Positions 8,247 to 16,360 of a DNA stretch of 64,000 nucleotides are shown here, one piece after another. Source of the DNA: Ga0077555 sp041397775. Lineage in GTDB: Bacteria; Pseudomonadota; Alphaproteobacteria; Rhizobiales; Hyphomicrobiaceae. The stretch is from NCBI GenBank assembly GCA_041397775.1, contig JAWKWB010000004.1, positions 310,001 to 374,000 of the forward strand, written 5' to 3'. The number at the start of each line of letters is the position of its first letter. The stretch's first letter is position 1. Made by a program: the position numbers and the translations under genes. The notes beneath the pieces were generated by a model. The model saw only the letters and a list, made by a program, of their open reading frames with translations. It made no database searches and had not been told where the DNA came from.

Positions 8247-9179
8247 ATGGCCAAGAAACGCAAAGTCATGATCACCTGCGCGGTGACGGGCTCGATCCAT
8301 ACACCGTCGATGTCGCCGCATCTGCCGGTGACGGCAGAGGAAATCGCCGATGCCGCCATCGGCGCGGCAGAGGCCGGCGCGGCGCTCGTCCACGTCCATG
8401 CGCGCAACCCCGTGAACGGCCTGCCGGACCAGTCGCCCGAAGCGTTCGCGCCGATCCTGAAGGTCATCAAGCAGCGCTCTGCGTGCGTGGTGAACATCAC
8501 CACGGGCGGCGCCCCGACGATGTCGATCGAAGAGCGCCTGCGCCCCTGCGCGCTGTTCAAGCCGGAGGTCGCCTCGCTCAACATGGGCTCGATGAACTTC
8601 GGCCTCTACCCGATGCTCGCGCGCCAGAAGGAGTTCAAGCACGACTGGGAGCAGCCGTATCTCGAAGGCAGCCGCGATCGCATCTTCAAGAACACGTTCA
8701 CGGATATCGAGAACATCCTGACCACGTGCGCGGAGAACGGCACGCGGTTCGAGATCGAGTGCTACGACATCGGCCATCTCTATACGCTGCGCCATTTCGC
8801 CGACCGTGGCATCGTCAAGCCGCCGTTCTTCATCCAGTCGGTGTTCGGAATTCTCGGCGGCATCGGCCCGCATCCCGAGGACGTGCAGCACATGAAGCGC
8901 ACGGCGGACCGCCTGTTCGGCGACGAATACCAGTGGAGCGTGCTGGGGGCCGGGCGCAACCAGCTGCCGATCGCGATGCAGGCGGTGGCGCTGGGCGGCA
9001 ATGTGCGCGTGGGGCTCGAGGATTCGCTGTGGGCGGGCCCCGGCCGCCTCGCCCAGACGAATGCGGAGCAGGTGAAGCTGGTGCGCCAGATGATCGAGGC
9101 GCTGGGCCTGGAGATCGCCACGCCGGAAGATGCGCGCGAGATCCTCGAGCTGAAGGGCGGCGACAAGGTCGCTTTCTGA
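8247..9179 (+). CDS. Beta-keto acid cleavage enzyme (BKACE, formerly DUF849)
   Basis: 310 residues of TIM-barrel type. The zinc site is visible as HVH at residues 49-51 and Glu258 in VGLEDSLW; TGGAPTMS and GSMNFG are also typical of the family. BKACE enzymes react a beta-keto acid with acetyl-CoA to give acetoacetate and a shortened acyl-CoA. Next to a carnitine-dehydrogenase-like gene, the obvious guess is 3-dehydrocarnitine cleavage, although no betainyl-CoA thioesterase is present nearby. The ATG at 8247 has GAGGAG 8-9 bases upstream. The 163-base gap to the dehydrogenase carries a hairpin. Confidence 0.88.
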   Translation: MAKKRKVMITCAVTGSIHTPSMSPHLPVTAEEIADAAIGAAEAGAALVHVHARNPVNGLPDQSPEAFAPILKVIKQRSACVVNITTGGAPTMSIEERLRPCALFKPEVASLNMGSMNFGLYPMLARQKEFKHDWEQPYLEGSRDRIFKNTFTDIENILTTCAENGTRFEIECYDIGHLYTLRHFADRGIVKPPFFIQSVFGILGGIGPHPEDVQHMKRTADRLFGDEYQWSVLGAGRNQLPIAMQAVALGGNVRVGLEDSLWAGPGRLAQTNAEQVKLVRQMIEALGLEIATPEDAREILELKGGDKVAF

Positions 9180-9202
9180 GCACCCATATCGCACCATGAG
9201 GG

Positions 9203-9227
9203 ATCGGCGGCTCATTGGGCCGCCGAT
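9203..9227 (+). terminator. Probable terminator after BKACE
   Basis: ATCGGCGGC and GCCGCCGAT make a perfect 9-base stem with a 7-base loop, 24 bases after the BKACE stop, followed by TGCATTT. The short T tract makes it a plausible, not ideal, intrinsic terminator. Confidence 0.5.
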
Positions 9228-9345
9228 TGCATTTCCGGCGATGGCATGAGCCGGATCGCGTGGAGCCGTGCGGCAGGCATTGCCGTGGGCTGCCGTGGCC
9301 GTGCTATCGTGACGGCGGGTATGCGTTGGTAAGTCGAGGGGCGTC

Positions 9346-10032
9346 ATGAAGCGTGCATTGATCGTGGGGGCCTCGCGTGGTCTGGGGCTGGGGCTCGCGA
9401 ACGAACATCTGGCGCGTGGCTGGCGCGTCACGGCAACCGTGCGGACGGCCTCTCCCGACCTGGAGGCGCTGGCGGCAAAGCATTCCGGCGGTTTGGAAAT
9501 CGTGAAAGGGATCGACATCAATCATCCCGGCGATGTGGCGGAGCTGAAGTCGCGCATTCCCGGAGGGGCATTCGACCTCCTCTTTCTCAATGCCGGCATC
9601 ATGAAGGGACGCGGGGTGGCGTTGTCGGAGGTGCCGGATGCCGACATCAACGCGATCTTCATGACGAATGCGATCAGCCCGGTCCGCGCTGCCGACGCGC
9701 TGATCGATCGCGTGGCGAGGGGCGGCATGGTCGCGTTCATGTCGTCGATCCTGGGCAGCATCGGGACCAACGAGGATGGGCGGGCGGAACTCTATCGGGC
9801 CAGCAAGGCCGCGCTGAATTCGCTGATCCGCAGCTTCCGCGCGCGGCATGCCTCCACCGAAATCTCGGTCCTCGCCGTGCATCCCGGCGTGGTGCGCACC
9901 GCGATGGGGGGAGCAGCGGCGCCGCTCGACATCGAGACCAGCGTGCGCGGCGTGGCGGACGTGATCGCGGCGCGGTGGGGGAAAGGCGGACAAGCCTTCG
10001 TCGACTACAAGAACGAAATCGTGCCGTGGTGA
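9346..10032 (+). CDS. SDR-family NAD(P)-dependent oxidoreductase
   Basis: 228 residues with the classic short-chain dehydrogenase features: cofactor motif GASRGLG at 8-14, NAG in LFLNAGIM, catalytic Ser in MSSILGS, and Tyr150-x3-Lys154 in YRASK. It ends HPGVVRTAMGG and a short tail, as in the csgA/C-factor-like SDR group that often lacks a known substrate. It stands alone between BKACE and the convergent GH114-like gene, 13 bases from the latter's stop. No regulator or pathway partner is adjacent, so the substrate is unknown. Confidence 0.85.
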   Translation: MKRALIVGASRGLGLGLANEHLARGWRVTATVRTASPDLEALAAKHSGGLEIVKGIDINHPGDVAELKSRIPGGAFDLLFLNAGIMKGRGVALSEVPDADINAIFMTNAISPVRAADALIDRVARGGMVAFMSSILGSIGTNEDGRAELYRASKAALNSLIRSFRARHASTEISVLAVHPGVVRTAMGGAAAPLDIETSVRGVADVIAARWGKGGQAFVDYKNEIVPW

Positions 10033-10045
10033 GGGGGCGGCGTCG

Positions 10046-11188
10046 TCATCGCCTGTGCGCACCTGCCGATGCGCGCGGCGAGGACGCGGTGCTGCCGCTG
10101 CTGCCCGAGCTCTGGGGCGAGGCGGATGACTGTCGTTCGACGAGGCGGTCCAGCGTGCGCACGCCGAAGTAGGGCACGAAGCCCTTCTCGACCAGTTCTT
10201 CGCGCAAGGACTCGATCTTGGCGGCGTTCTGGACGTACTCGACGACGTAGACCGGCAGTCCGGCCTGCTGTGCGGCGCGCAGCCACTTCTCGCTGTTGGC
10301 AATGGCGCGACTGGAGTTGCGCCGGCCGCTTTCGCCCGAGCCCGTGAGCAGGTCTTCCTTGGCGATGCCGTCGATGGTCGCGAGGTAGGCCGGTTCGAGC
10401 AGCAACTCCTCGCCATTCTGCGGCACGACGAGGAAGCCCGGTTTCAACTTGCGCGCGTGCCGCGCGATGCCGGCGACGAAACGCACCATGTCCTGCTTGG
10501 CCTGCGGGCGGTCGTCGGCGACGGCGTAGAAGGCGTCGACGCGGTCCAGATAGACGCCATCGAAGCCGGAGGCGAGGATGCGGTCGAGGTAGGCGTTCGG
10601 CGAGCCGAAGATGATCTTCTGCCAATTCGCGTCCCAATAGCGGACGAGGAAGTTGGCGCCCCAGTCGGGGTTCTCGCGGCCAAGCCAGGTGGGAGCCGTC
10701 AACTTCGGCACGTGCAACGCGCGCGTGGGGATCTCGCGGGTGCCGGGCTCGACGCGGAGGGTGCCGCGTCCCGAGGGGGTGCTGGCGGAGTCCTCCATGT
10801 CGAAGACGCGGATCGGCTCGACCCAGTTGTCACCCCAGTAATAGCGGTAGCTCTCGGCCTCGCCGATCGACAGGTATGCGAGCACGACGCGCCGGCTGCC
10901 GTCCGGCTTCTTCTGCATGGCGCGGACTTCGTCGGCAGAAAAGCGGCCTTCGTCTCCGCCGGATCGGGAATAATCGACGACCACGAGATCGAAAGACGAC
11001 GCCGCCACGACATCCGGGTCGGTCTTCTGAAGCTGGTATCCCCAGGTGCGCACGCCGGCGAGCGGCTTCGTCACGTCGGTCTTGAACTGGCTCGGGGCGG
11101 ATTGCGCCCACGCGGCCGGCAACACGGCACCGCTGACGACCAGCGCGAACAGGCTCGCCAGAGCGGCCAGGCATACGACCTTGCGCAT
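10046..11188 (-). CDS. Secreted endo alpha-1,4 polygalactosaminidase-like protein (GH114 family)
   Basis: 380 residues from the ATG at 11188. A typical signal peptide follows (MRK, a hydrophobic core, cleavage after AWA near residue 28), which is why this start is preferred over one 28 codons upstream. The mature part has GH114/TM1410-like hallmarks: WGYQLQ at the start of the barrel, FDLVVVDYS, VLAYLSIGEAE, GFDGVYLDRVD and VPQNGEEL. Such enzymes cleave galactosaminogalactan or related polymers. The last ~25 residues are a Ser-rich low-complexity tail. The Asp and Glu residues expected for a TIM-barrel glycosidase are present, but activity is not shown. Confidence 0.75.
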   Translation of the reverse strand: MRKVVCLAALASLFALVVSGAVLPAAWAQSAPSQFKTDVTKPLAGVRTWGYQLQKTDPDVVAASSFDLVVVDYSRSGGDEGRFSADEVRAMQKKPDGSRRVVLAYLSIGEAESYRYYWGDNWVEPIRVFDMEDSASTPSGRGTLRVEPGTREIPTRALHVPKLTAPTWLGRENPDWGANFLVRYWDANWQKIIFGSPNAYLDRILASGFDGVYLDRVDAFYAVADDRPQAKQDMVRFVAGIARHARKLKPGFLVVPQNGEELLLEPAYLATIDGIAKEDLLTGSGESGRRNSSRAIANSEKWLRAAQQAGLPVYVVEYVQNAAKIESLREELVEKGFVPYFGVRTLDRLVERQSSASPQSSGSSGSTASSPRASAGAHRR

Positions 11189-11324
11189 TCCAGTACTCCG
11201 GCTGCCGCGAATCACGAAAACGGCGCTTGTCTCGTGCCTACGCGGTATGGCAGTTGACCGCTCGAAACCCAAGACCCATGGCGATCATATTGACCGGAAT
11301 GTGTCGCGCACCTAAGTGACAGTC

Positions 11325-11843
11325 ATGAGCAAGCTACCCATTATCCTCATTCCCGATCCGGTGCTGCGCAAGGCGGCACTGGCGGTGGAGCGTGTCGACG
11401 ACGAATTGCGCCGTCTGGCCGACGACATGCTGGAGACGATTTACGACGCGCCGGGGGTCGGGCTTGCCGCACCGCAGGTCGGGGTCTCGCGGCGTCTCGT
11501 GGTGCTGGACACGGCATCCGACGAGGAGGGTAAGAAGCCGCTCGTTCTGATCAACCCCGAGATCGTGCGGCTGGGCAGCGAGACCCGCGTCTACGAGGAA
11601 GGCTGCCTGTCCATCCCCGATGTGAAGGTGGAGATCGAGCGCCCCTCCACGCTGACGGTGCGCTTCCTCGATCGCGACGGCAAGCAGCAGGAACTCGACG
11701 CGGAAGGCCTGCTGGCGACAGCGATCCAGCACGAGGTCGATCACCTCGATGGGCGCCTCATCATCGATTTCCTGTCGCGGCTGAAGCGAGAGATGGTGAT
11801 TCGCCGCTTCCGCAAGAGCGCGCGTGCGGAGCAGGGCGCCTGA
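11325..11843 (+). CDS. def: Peptide deformylase
   Basis: 172 residues from the ATG at 11325 (a GTG three codons upstream is possible). The three deformylase motifs are complete: GVGLAAPQ, EGCLS and HEVDH (His136, Glu137, His140), giving the Cys/His/His metal site. The enzyme removes the formyl group from nascent protein N-termini in the cytoplasm. In many bacteria def and fmt are adjacent and co-transcribed. Here fmt follows in the same orientation, but after a 532-base repeat-rich spacer, so they may not share a transcript. No strong Shine-Dalgarno sequence is visible. Confidence 0.95.
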   Translation: MSKLPIILIPDPVLRKAALAVERVDDELRRLADDMLETIYDAPGVGLAAPQVGVSRRLVVLDTASDEEGKKPLVLINPEIVRLGSETRVYEEGCLSIPDVKVEIERPSTLTVRFLDRDGKQQELDAEGLLATAIQHEVDHLDGRLIIDFLSRLKREMVIRRFRKSARAEQGA

Positions 11844-11870
11844 CGCTGCGCGCGATGCCGTCGACCGCGC

Positions 11871-11926
11871 CTCGTGCCCCGACCGCAAAGTCCGTCTCAG
11901 TCGTCGGCGGGCTTAGAACGGACTTC
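11871..11926 (+). repeat. REP-like palindrome, copy C
   Basis: Near-identical to 12295-12350: both begin CTCGTGCCCCGACC and contain GTCCGTCTCAGTCGTCGGC then GGCTTAGAACGGAC. AAGTCCGT (11888-11895) pairs with ACGGACTT (11918-11925) to make the stem. The stem half-site AGTCCG/CGGACT is shared with copies A and B, whose loops differ. Confidence 0.8.
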
Positions 11927-11938
11927 GCGCTCAAAAGG

Positions 11939-11968
11939 GACACGAGCAAGACCATTGACACGAGCAAG
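11939..11968 (+). repeat. Short tandem direct repeat
   Basis: GACACGAGCAAG occurs at 11939-11950 and again at 11957-11968, an 18-base period, just after REP copy C. Two copies only; it may be part of the same intergenic mosaic. Confidence 0.6.
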
Positions 11969-12235
11969 CAACAGCGTTGTTCGTCGTAGCCGGCGCGGAT
12001 CACTCTGGTCTCGCCTCCCACCGGTTCCCCGGCCAAGCGGGTGGGCGAGAGCCCGGCCGTGCCGAGCCGGGGTCCTTCCCGGTTCTGTCAGGCACGGCGT
12101 TGCCACCGCATGTGGCCACGTCCGTCGTGGCCCGCACCGCGATGGATCCCGGATCGCCGCGCGTCGCGCGCCGTCCGGGAAACCGGAGAAGAGGATAGGG
12201 CGCAATTTCCGGGCAACCGGGGAGGGGGCGTCACG
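11969..12235. other. def-fmt spacer without recognisable gene
   Basis: No open frame here looks like a protein on either strand. A hairpin with perfect 7-base arms (TCCCGGA 12147-12153, TCCGGGA 12174-12180) and a CG-rich inner stem is present, and a weaker inverted repeat lies at about 12013-12051. I see no promoter or RNA gene that I can defend. Confidence 0.4.
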
Positions 12236-12294
12236 AATGGAAGTCCGCTCGACGAGCCGGCGGCAAGACTGGAGCGGACTTCCAATCCGCCACA
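12236..12294 (+). repeat. REP-like palindrome, copy B
   Basis: The arms 12238-12250 and 12272-12284 are perfect over 13 bases. The loop GACGAGCCGGCGGCAAGACT differs from copy A (4572-4633) at only a few positions, and the flank CCGCCACAC is also shared. It is directly abutted by copy D. Confidence 0.85.
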
Positions 12295-12360
12295 CTCGTG
12301 CCCCGACCACAAGGTCCGTCTCAGTCGTCGGCTGGCTTAGAACGGACGTCCAATCCACCG
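12295..12360 (+). repeat. REP-like palindrome, copy D
   Basis: Near-duplicate of copy C (11871-11926) with about six differences. Its right end continues into CCAATCCACCG, which resembles the right flank of copies A and B, so the two sub-types appear to share one boundary. It ends 15 bases before the fmt start codon and so overlaps the fmt leader. Confidence 0.8.
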
Positions 12361-12375
12361 AATTGGGGGACTTGA

Positions 12376-13302
12376 ATGCTGCGCATCATTTTCATGGGTA
12401 CGCCGGATATCGCCGTGCCCACGCTTGCCGAAATCGTCGGTGCGGGGCACGAGGTCGTGGCCGTCTATACGCGCGCGCCGACGCCCGCCGGCCGCGGCAT
12501 GGCCGAGCGGAAATCGCCGGTCCATCAGTTCGCGGAACAGGCAGGTATCCCCGTGTTCACGCCCCGGAGCCTCAAGGGCGAGCCCGAGCAAGAGACGTTC
12601 CGGGGGCACGACGCCGATGTGGCAGTGGTGGTGGCCTATGGGCTGCTGCTGCCCAAGCCGATCCTCGATGCACCGCCACTGGGATGCCTCAACCTGCACG
12701 CGAGCGCGCTGCCGCGCTGGCGGGGCGCGGCGCCCATCCAGCGGGCGATCATGGCGGGCGATAGCGAAACGGCAATCATGGTGATGCGCATGGAGGAGGG
12801 GCTCGACACGGGCCCCATCTGCCTGGGCGAGCGCATCGAGATCGGGCCGGACATGACGGCCGGCGAATTGCACGATGCCATGGCCTCGCGCGGCGGCAGC
12901 CTGGTGGTGCGGGCGCTGGCGGCACTGGAGCGCGGCTCGCTGACGCAGACGGTCCAGCCGACCGAAGGCGTGACCTATGCGGCAAAGATCCAGAAGACGG
13001 AAGCGCGGATCGATTTCAGCCGGCCGGCGGTGGAGGTGCACAACCATATCCGCGGGTTGTCGCCGTTCCCGGGTGCCTGGTTCGAGGCGGGCCCGGAGGG
13101 CAAACGCGAGCGCATCAAGGTGCTTCGCTCGCAGGTGGTGCCAGGGAGCGGCGTCGCGGGGGCAGTGCTCGACGAGGCGCTGACGATCGCGTGCGGGACG
13201 GGTGCGGTGCGGCTCGTGGAGGTGCAGAGGGCCGGCAAGCGGCCGATGACGGCTGCGGAATTGCTGCGAGGCTTTGCGCTGCCACCCGGCGCGCACCTGT
13301 AG
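12376..13302 (+). CDS. fmt: Methionyl-tRNA formyltransferase
   Basis: 308 residues, the usual length. Clear motifs: FMGTPDIAVP at the N-terminus, NLHASALPRWRGAAPIQRAI for the 10-formyl-THF site with catalytic Asn and His, and MRMEEGLDTGP with the catalytic Asp; a C-terminal OB-like domain covers residues ~205-305. It formylates Met-tRNA(fMet) for initiation and is the functional partner of def upstream. The stop codon is separated by a single base from the stop of the convergent NTF2-like gene, so no terminator fits between them. REP copy D sits immediately upstream. Confidence 0.96.
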   Translation: MLRIIFMGTPDIAVPTLAEIVGAGHEVVAVYTRAPTPAGRGMAERKSPVHQFAEQAGIPVFTPRSLKGEPEQETFRGHDADVAVVVAYGLLLPKPILDAPPLGCLNLHASALPRWRGAAPIQRAIMAGDSETAIMVMRMEEGLDTGPICLGERIEIGPDMTAGELHDAMASRGGSLVVRALAALERGSLTQTVQPTEGVTYAAKIQKTEARIDFSRPAVEVHNHIRGLSPFPGAWFEAGPEGKRERIKVLRSQVVPGSGVAGAVLDEALTIACGTGAVRLVEVQRAGKRPMTAAELLRGFALPPGAHL

Positions 13303-13303
13303 C

Positions 13304-13759
13304 CTACCGGCGATCGGCCGGCTGCAAACGGGTGGATGGCGTAAACTGCGTCTCGAGCCGGTTGCCGTGGCGATGGACGAGCCGCCATTCGCCGTTCTCG
13401 CGCCGGAAGACGTGGGTGACGCGGTTGGTCCAGCCGGTCAGGCCTTCGACGCCGGCCATGCGCTGGTTCTCGTAGGTTTCGATGTCCGTCGCCAGGAACA
13501 TGTCGGCGCCCACGACCACCGAGACGCTTTCGTAGCGGACCGAGCCGCCCTGGAATTGCCGGGCTGCCCAGTCCCATCGCCGGGATACGCCCTCCCAGCC
13601 TTTCTCATACCCGCCCCAGCCGTAGAAGCTGGTGGCTTCGTCGGTGTGGGTATAGAGCGCCTTGATGGCGGCGACGTCGCCGTTGGCAACCTTGGCCATG
13701 GCGTCGTGGAGCCGGGCGATCGCATCGCGAATGCTCTGATCGAGTGGCAGCGCGCTCAT
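13304..13759 (-). CDS. NTF2-like (SnoaL/DUF4440-type) protein
   Basis: 151 residues with the cone-fold pattern of NTF2-like proteins: an N-terminal helix (IRDAIARLHDAMAKV), ALYTHTDEATSFYGWGGYEKGWE, then alternating strands ending in TNRVTHVFRRENGEWRLVHRHGN, a very common ending in SnoaL-like and ketosteroid-isomerase-like families. The start ATG overlaps the stop of the FAH-family gene (ATGA), so they are coupled. Its role is probably accessory (an isomerase, a hydratase or a small-ligand binder) in the catabolic pathway encoded by the operon. No catalytic residue can be assigned with certainty. Confidence 0.75.
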   Translation of the reverse strand: MSALPLDQSIRDAIARLHDAMAKVANGDVAAIKALYTHTDEATSFYGWGGYEKGWEGVSRRWDWAARQFQGGSVRYESVSVVVGADMFLATDIETYENQRMAGVEGLTGWTNRVTHVFRRENGEWRLVHRHGNRLETQFTPSTRLQPADRR

Positions 13760-14934
13760 GCGATGAGCCCGCGCCGGGCGAGGTTGCGCATCAGGTCCGC
13801 CATCCCGAACTGCCACGGCGGCGCCTTGTCCGAATGCGCCATGCGATTGACGAGCGCGCCGAGGGTCGGCGTCGAGATGGTGACGAGATCGCCCGGTTTG
13901 TGCGTGAAGCCCATGCCCTTCGCTCCGCGATCCTTCGTCGGCGCAAACATCGTGCCGAGATAGAGCACCGCGCCATCCGGATACTGGTGCGTCTTGCCGA
14001 TCAACTCGCCGACGAGGTCGGCTGGATCGCGCGCGATCTCCTGCATCGACGACATGCCGGTCATTTCGAAGCCGTCCTCGCCCACGACCTGCAGCGAAAC
14101 GGTGGCCGCGCGCATGGTGTCGAGGGTGAAGTCGCGGTCGAAGAAGCGAATGAAAGGACCCACGGATGCGGAGGCGTTGTTGTCCTTCGCCTTCGACAGC
14201 AGCAGGGCCGACCGCCCCTCGAAGTCGCGCAGGTTGACGTCGTTGCCGAGGGTGGCGCCGACGATGCGCCCGTCCGAGGCGACCACCAGGACGACTTCGG
14301 GTTCGGGGTTGTTCCAGGTCGAGCGGGGATGCAGGCCTGCGGTCATGCCGTGTCCGACGGCCGACATGGGCTGGGCCTTGGTGAAGATCTCGGCGTCCTC
14401 GCCGATGCCGACTTCGAGGTATTGCGACCAGGCATTCTGCGCGATCAGCGTCTCCTTGAGGGCAAGCGCTTCCTTGGACCCCGGCTTCAGGCGGCGCAGG
14501 TCGCCGCCGAGCAGCGTTTCGACCTGGGCGCGGATCGCCTCGGCCTTCTCGGGGGCGCCCTTGGCCTGCTCCTCGATGACGCGCTCCAGCATGGAGCGGG
14601 CGAAGGTGACGCCGGCCGCCTTTATGGCCTGCAGATCGACGGGTGCCAGCAGCCAGGGCTTCGATGCGTCGCGGATGTCCTCGGGCGTGTTGGCGAGGAT
14701 CGCGGCGAGCGGTCCCAGGCTCTGGCCCGTGGTGGCGCGCGTTAGGGCGGCGGGATCGGCAGTTTCGCACAGATCGCGCATCGTCGCGGCCGCGGCGGTG
14801 ATATCGAACACCTCGCCATCGCGAACGGTGACGACGGCGGGGCCGGCGAGATCGGGGCGCCAGACACGTCCGGCGAGCGTCGCTGCCGCCGCGTCGGTTG
14901 GCAGCGTGCGCTGCACGGTGATGCGGTCCTTCAT
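13756..14934 (-). CDS. Fumarylacetoacetate hydrolase (FAH) family protein
   Basis: 392 residues. The central and C-terminal portions carry FAH-fold features: NNPEPEVVLVV (metal-binding Glu), GNDVNLRDFEGRSALLL with the Asp/Arg pair, and the late LYLGTMFAPTKDRGAKG and HKPGDLVTIST segments. It is longer than minimal FAH-domain enzymes because of an N-terminal domain, as in the dehydratase and hydrolase members acting on 2-keto-3-deoxy sugar acids or aromatic-ring products. It is coupled to the NTF2-like gene and follows an MFS gene with a 28-base gap. Reaction uncertain; C-C bond hydrolysis or dehydration are both possible. Confidence 0.8.
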   Translation of the reverse strand: MKDRITVQRTLPTDAAAATLAGRVWRPDLAGPAVVTVRDGEVFDITAAAATMRDLCETADPAALTRATTGQSLGPLAAILANTPEDIRDASKPWLLAPVDLQAIKAAGVTFARSMLERVIEEQAKGAPEKAEAIRAQVETLLGGDLRRLKPGSKEALALKETLIAQNAWSQYLEVGIGEDAEIFTKAQPMSAVGHGMTAGLHPRSTWNNPEPEVVLVVASDGRIVGATLGNDVNLRDFEGRSALLLSKAKDNNASASVGPFIRFFDRDFTLDTMRAATVSLQVVGEDGFEMTGMSSMQEIARDPADLVGELIGKTHQYPDGAVLYLGTMFAPTKDRGAKGMGFTHKPGDLVTISTPTLGALVNRMAHSDKAPPWQFGMADLMRNLARRGLIA

Positions 14935-14962
14935 CGTGTTCCTCCCGGCGGATCGATTTTTT

Positions 14963-16234
14963 TCAATTTCTAGCCGATGCCCGGCCGGTTTGCACGTCGC
15001 CGATGCCGCTGGGGCGGATGTCCCTGGCGGTCAGATAGATGACGAGCCCGCAGGCGAGGCCGACGCCGATGGTGCCGAAGATCCAGTGGTAGGCCTCCGG
15101 GGCATAGCCCGTCGCGGTGACGGGGAAGCGGCCGGCGATGATGCCGGTGACGATGGGCATGACCGAGCATCCCAGGAGCTGGGCCATGTTGCCCGTGGTG
15201 GCGCCACGGCCGGCCAGATGCTCGGGATAGAACGAGCGGCAATGCGAGACGACGACGACGCCGTAGGCGGAGACGGCGGCCAGCAGCGCCAGCAATCCCA
15301 CGGCGACGGCGGGAGACGGTTGCGGCAGCAGGGCGAGGAGCGCCAGGACCGTGAGCGTGGCGAGCGCGCCGCCGATCGCCACGCGCTTGCGGCTGTCGAA
15401 GAGACGGTCGAGCGGGCCGAAGGTGAGGACGCCCAGCGTCTGGGCCGTCGCCATGAGGATGAGTGCGTTGCCGCGCTCGACGGGGCCGAAGCCGTGCACG
15501 TCGTGCAGGTAGGGACCCGCCCACAGCCCCATGATCGTGGCCAGAACGGAATAGGCCATGGTCTGCAGGGCGAGCGCGCGCCACAGGCCGGGCAGCCGGA
15601 GGATGGTGGCAAAGCCACGCACGGCCTCGACCAGGCTTTCGCGCGACTTCTGGCGCCGGGGGGCGTCGGGCGGATCGTCGCGGACCAGCCACAGGAAAAG
15701 CACGCCGACAGCAGCGGACAACGCGGCGACGAGCACGAACGAAGCCCGCCAGCCGATGCGGTCGGACAGCAGCGCCAGCGGCGTTCCCGCTGCTGCGATA
15801 CCGAGCATGCTGAACGCGAAAACCCAGGACAGGGCGGTGCTCCAGCGCGCACGCGGATACCAGCGCGAGACGAGGAACACGGTCGCCATGAAACTGCCGC
15901 CGTGGCCCACGCCCAGCAGGAACCTGGCGGCGGCAAGTTCCTGCCCGTTGCCCACGGAGGCGTGCATGAGGGAGCCGGCGACGGCGAGGACCGCAAGGGC
16001 GGCCACGGTAATGCGGGCGCCGATGCGATCGAAGAGGATGCCGACGGGGATCTGCACGGCCAGCAGCGCCAGGAAGAAGCAGGCATTGGCCCAGCCGAGC
16101 ATTTCCGGTGTCAGTCCCAGGTCCGTGATGAGGCGCGGGGCGATGACATTGGTGGAAGCGCGAAAGAACTGCGACAGGCTCGTCGTGGCGACGAGCATGA
16201 CGATCAGCAGGGCATGTTCTCGTCGGGTGGGCAT
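14963..16234 (-). CDS. MFS transporter
   Basis: 423 residues with about 12 hydrophobic helices and the two-half layout of major facilitator proteins. The loop after helix 2 reads GILFDRIGARI, the usual motif A region, and RFLLGVGHGGSFM matches helix 4. The ATG at 16234 was taken because the hydrophobic pattern begins right after MPTRREHALL. It is first in the leftward MFS-FAH-NTF2 operon and is divergent from a GntR regulator, so it probably imports the substrate of the FAH-family enzyme. No substrate can be read from sequence. Confidence 0.85.
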   Translation of the reverse strand: MPTRREHALLIVMLVATTSLSQFFRASTNVIAPRLITDLGLTPEMLGWANACFFLALLAVQIPVGILFDRIGARITVAALAVLAVAGSLMHASVGNGQELAAARFLLGVGHGGSFMATVFLVSRWYPRARWSTALSWVFAFSMLGIAAAGTPLALLSDRIGWRASFVLVAALSAAVGVLFLWLVRDDPPDAPRRQKSRESLVEAVRGFATILRLPGLWRALALQTMAYSVLATIMGLWAGPYLHDVHGFGPVERGNALILMATAQTLGVLTFGPLDRLFDSRKRVAIGGALATLTVLALLALLPQPSPAVAVGLLALLAAVSAYGVVVVSHCRSFYPEHLAGRGATTGNMAQLLGCSVMPIVTGIIAGRFPVTATGYAPEAYHWIFGTIGVGLACGLVIYLTARDIRPSGIGDVQTGRASARN

Positions 16235-16360
16235 TGGTCGAGCCGGGACCTGCGGGCAAGGATGTTCCGATAGCGCACGATTTGACCAGTCGCGGTAGGC
16301 TGGGGTAACGAGTGCCTGCGTACACCTAAACAGCATACAAGTCCCAAGGGTTCTTTTCCC

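Noticed and set aside
16235..16360. GntR operator between the MFS and regulator genes
   Set aside because: Partial TGTA/TACA-like fragments were seen, but no symmetric site of useful length.
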